Source of the DNA: Fimbriimonadaceae bacterium
GTDB taxonomy: Bacteria > Armatimonadota > Fimbriimonadia > Fimbriimonadales > Fimbriimonadaceae
Direction: 5' to 3'
Length of the DNA: 7,998 nt
NCBI GenBank assembly: GCA_019454665.1
Contig: JACFNW010000083.1
Location: forward strand, 1 to 7,998
Shown here: positions 6,563 through 7,998 of the stretch, piece by piece
Layout: the number at the start of each line of letters is the position of its first letter
How positions within the stretch are numbered: the stretch's first letter is position 1
Made by a program: the position numbers and the translations under genes
Notes under the pieces: model-generated
What the model was told of the DNA's origin: nothing
What the model saw: the letters and a program-made list of their open reading frames with translations, nothing else
Databases searched by the model: none

Positions 6563-7998
6563 GTGCGCATCCTCTATCTGGACATTGATTCGCTGCGGCC
6601 GGACCACTTGGGATGCTACGGCTTCCACCGACGGACCAGTCCCAACCTCGACGCCTTGGCCGCCGAAGGCGTCCGGTTCGAGAACTGTTACGCGACCGAT
6701 ACCCCGTGTTTGCCCAGTCGGACGGCGTTCTTCTTGGGCCAATGCGGCACGGTCACCGGGGTGGTCAACCACGGAGGCGAATTCGCCGATCTTGCCCCGG
6801 CCAAGGATCGAGACTTCCGCTCACGGGCGGGCGAAACGAGCCTAGCCAGCCGCCTGCGGGGGAACGGGGTTCGGACCTGCTCGATCAGCCCCTTTCCGAA
6901 CCGGCACACGGCTTACCAGGTGTGGTACGGCTTCGACGAGACCCATGACACGGGCAAGGGCGGGCTGGAGAACGCGGACGAGATGTTCCCCGTCGCGGAG
7001 CGATGGCTGCGCGCGAACGGCCAGGCGGATGGCTGGTTCCTTCACGTCAACTTCTGGGACCCGCACACGCCCTACGACACGCCACGGTCTTTCGGCAACC
7101 CGTTCGAGGGCGACCCGATCGAGCCTTGGCTGACCGAGGATCTCCTTGCCCGACAGAACGCTAGTTTCGGGCCGCACAGCGCCACCGAGGTGCCCGGGTT
7201 CGACGACCGTTTGGGCGAGCGATGGACGATGGGCGTCGGGGCGATCCGCCACCTGGACGATGCCAAGCGCCACTTCGACGGCTACGACACGGGCATCGCC
7301 TACGCCGACCTGTACCTGGGCCGCATGTTCGACCTGTTGCACGAACTCGGCATCTGGGAGGAGACGGCCATCGTCGTCTCGGCGGACCACGGCGAAAGCC
7401 ACGGCGAACTCAACGTGTGGGGCGACCACCAGACGGCCGATCAGGCATGCAACCGCATCCCGCTGATCGTTCGTTGGCCCGGGAGGACCGAGGCCCTTGC
7501 GGGGCGTTCTTTCGGCGGTTTGGTCGCGCACCTGGACATGGCGGAGGCGTTCTCAACCTGGACCTCTGACGGCACGGATGGTGCGTTGGACAACGCGTTG
7601 GCTGGCGGCGGAAGGGACCAACTCGTGCTGAGCCACGGGGCGTGGAGCTGCCAACGCTCGGTGCGATGGGGCCAGTGGCTCTTGATCCGCACGTACCACA
7701 CCGGGCTGAAGGAGTTCCCCGAGATCATGCTGTTCGACATCGCAGCCGACCCGCACGAGACGACCAACATCGCCGCCCAGCAACCAACCGTGGTCGGCGA
7801 GGGGCTGATGCGGATGGACGCGTGGCTCGGCGAGCACATGTGGCTCGGCGGGCGCGGCGACCCGCTTTGGGGCGTCATTCAAGAGGGCGGCCCGTTGCAC
7901 GCGCGCGAGTCCTCGCCCGAGTGGGGGCGCTACTTGGCGCGGTTGCGCGCCACGGGGCGCGGGCACCACGCGGACAACCTCTTGCGCTTTGGCGGACG
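6563..7998 (+). CDS. S1-family sulfatase (3' partial)
   Basis: The frame is open from the TGA at 6542-6544 to the window edge: 478 full codons from GTG 6563, with no stop reached. It belongs to the formylglycine-dependent sulfatases of the alkaline-phosphatase superfamily, which hydrolyse sulfate esters; the substrate cannot be told from sequence. Motifs: LDIDSLRPDHLGCYG (6-20) with metal-binding Asp, TPCLPSRTAF (47-56) carrying the CxPSR site whose Cys49 would become formylglycine, WDPHTPYD near 165-172 with His168, and VVSADHGE with Asp275 and His276, followed by an IPLIVRWPG strand. The start is GTG 6563 or TTG 6560, with only a weak AGG 4 bases before the GTG. The first core strand begins at residue 2, so there is no room for a signal peptide and the enzyme is probably cytoplasmic. 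No formylglycine-generating enzyme is in view. Confidence 0.92.
   Translation, partial: MRILYLDIDSLRPDHLGCYGFHRRTSPNLDALAAEGVRFENCYATDTPCLPSRTAFFLGQCGTVTGVVNHGGEFADLAPAKDRDFRSRAGETSLASRLRGNGVRTCSISPFPNRHTAYQVWYGFDETHDTGKGGLENADEMFPVAERWLRANGQADGWFLHVNFWDPHTPYDTPRSFGNPFEGDPIEPWLTEDLLARQNASFGPHSATEVPGFDDRLGERWTMGVGAIRHLDDAKRHFDGYDTGIAYADLYLGRMFDLLHELGIWEETAIVVSADHGESHGELNVWGDHQTADQACNRIPLIVRWPGRTEALAGRSFGGLVAHLDMAEAFSTWTSDGTDGALDNALAGGGRDQLVLSHGAWSCQRSVRWGQWLLIRTYHTGLKEFPEIMLFDIAADPHETTNIAAQQPTVVGEGLMRMDAWLGEHMWLGGRGDPLWGVIQEGGPLHARESSPEWGRYLARLRATGRGHHADNLLRFGG

Overview
The window is 8 kb of GC-rich bacterial chromosome; sampled 60-base lines in the large genes are about 65-70% G+C by hand count. 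It is a mostly housekeeping region with one small accessory cassette. Gene content and the heptamer array would fit a deep-branching bacterium such as Armatimonadota or a relative. That is a guess: there is no rRNA or other marker here to settle the phylum.

Layout from left to right. The 3' half of folC (+, bases 2-682) enters from the left edge. A 150-base gap between convergent genes follows and holds an eight-copy 7-bp tandem repeat (696-751). Next comes a tight minus-strand operon, transcribed right to left: pth (2740 to 2150), ridA (2117 to 1737), and a 300-residue conserved protein of uncertain function (1735 to 833) that begins one base after the ridA stop. Divergent from pth is tRNA-Ser(TGA) on the plus strand (2803-2890). 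Only 47 bases after the tRNA lies an overlapping gene pair: an MNT-type nucleotidyltransferase (2938-3252) and a HEPN-domain protein (3242-3601). A hicB-like gene broken by a 1-base frameshift (3630-3783) follows. The cassette is visibly poorer in G+C than its neighbours.

The right half holds a large molybdopterin formate dehydrogenase alpha subunit on the minus strand (6460 to 3797). It has a ferredoxin-like 2Fe-2S domain, two 4Fe-4S clusters and a cysteine in place of selenocysteine, but no partner subunit is in view. Divergent from it, 102 bases away, an S1-family sulfatase starts at 6563 and stays open to the window end.

Functionally, pth (peptidyl-tRNA recycling) and ridA (enamine/imine detoxification) are housekeeping. 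The MNT/HEPN pair has the architecture of a toxin-antitoxin module placed behind a tRNA gene, a common integration hotspot. The formate dehydrogenase would oxidise formate and pass electrons to a partner encoded elsewhere. No clearly new system was found. The best leads are the purine-degenerate heptamer array, the tRNA-adjacent HEPN/MNT cassette with its decayed antitoxin gene, and the formate dehydrogenase that lacks the usual His-Cys cluster site.
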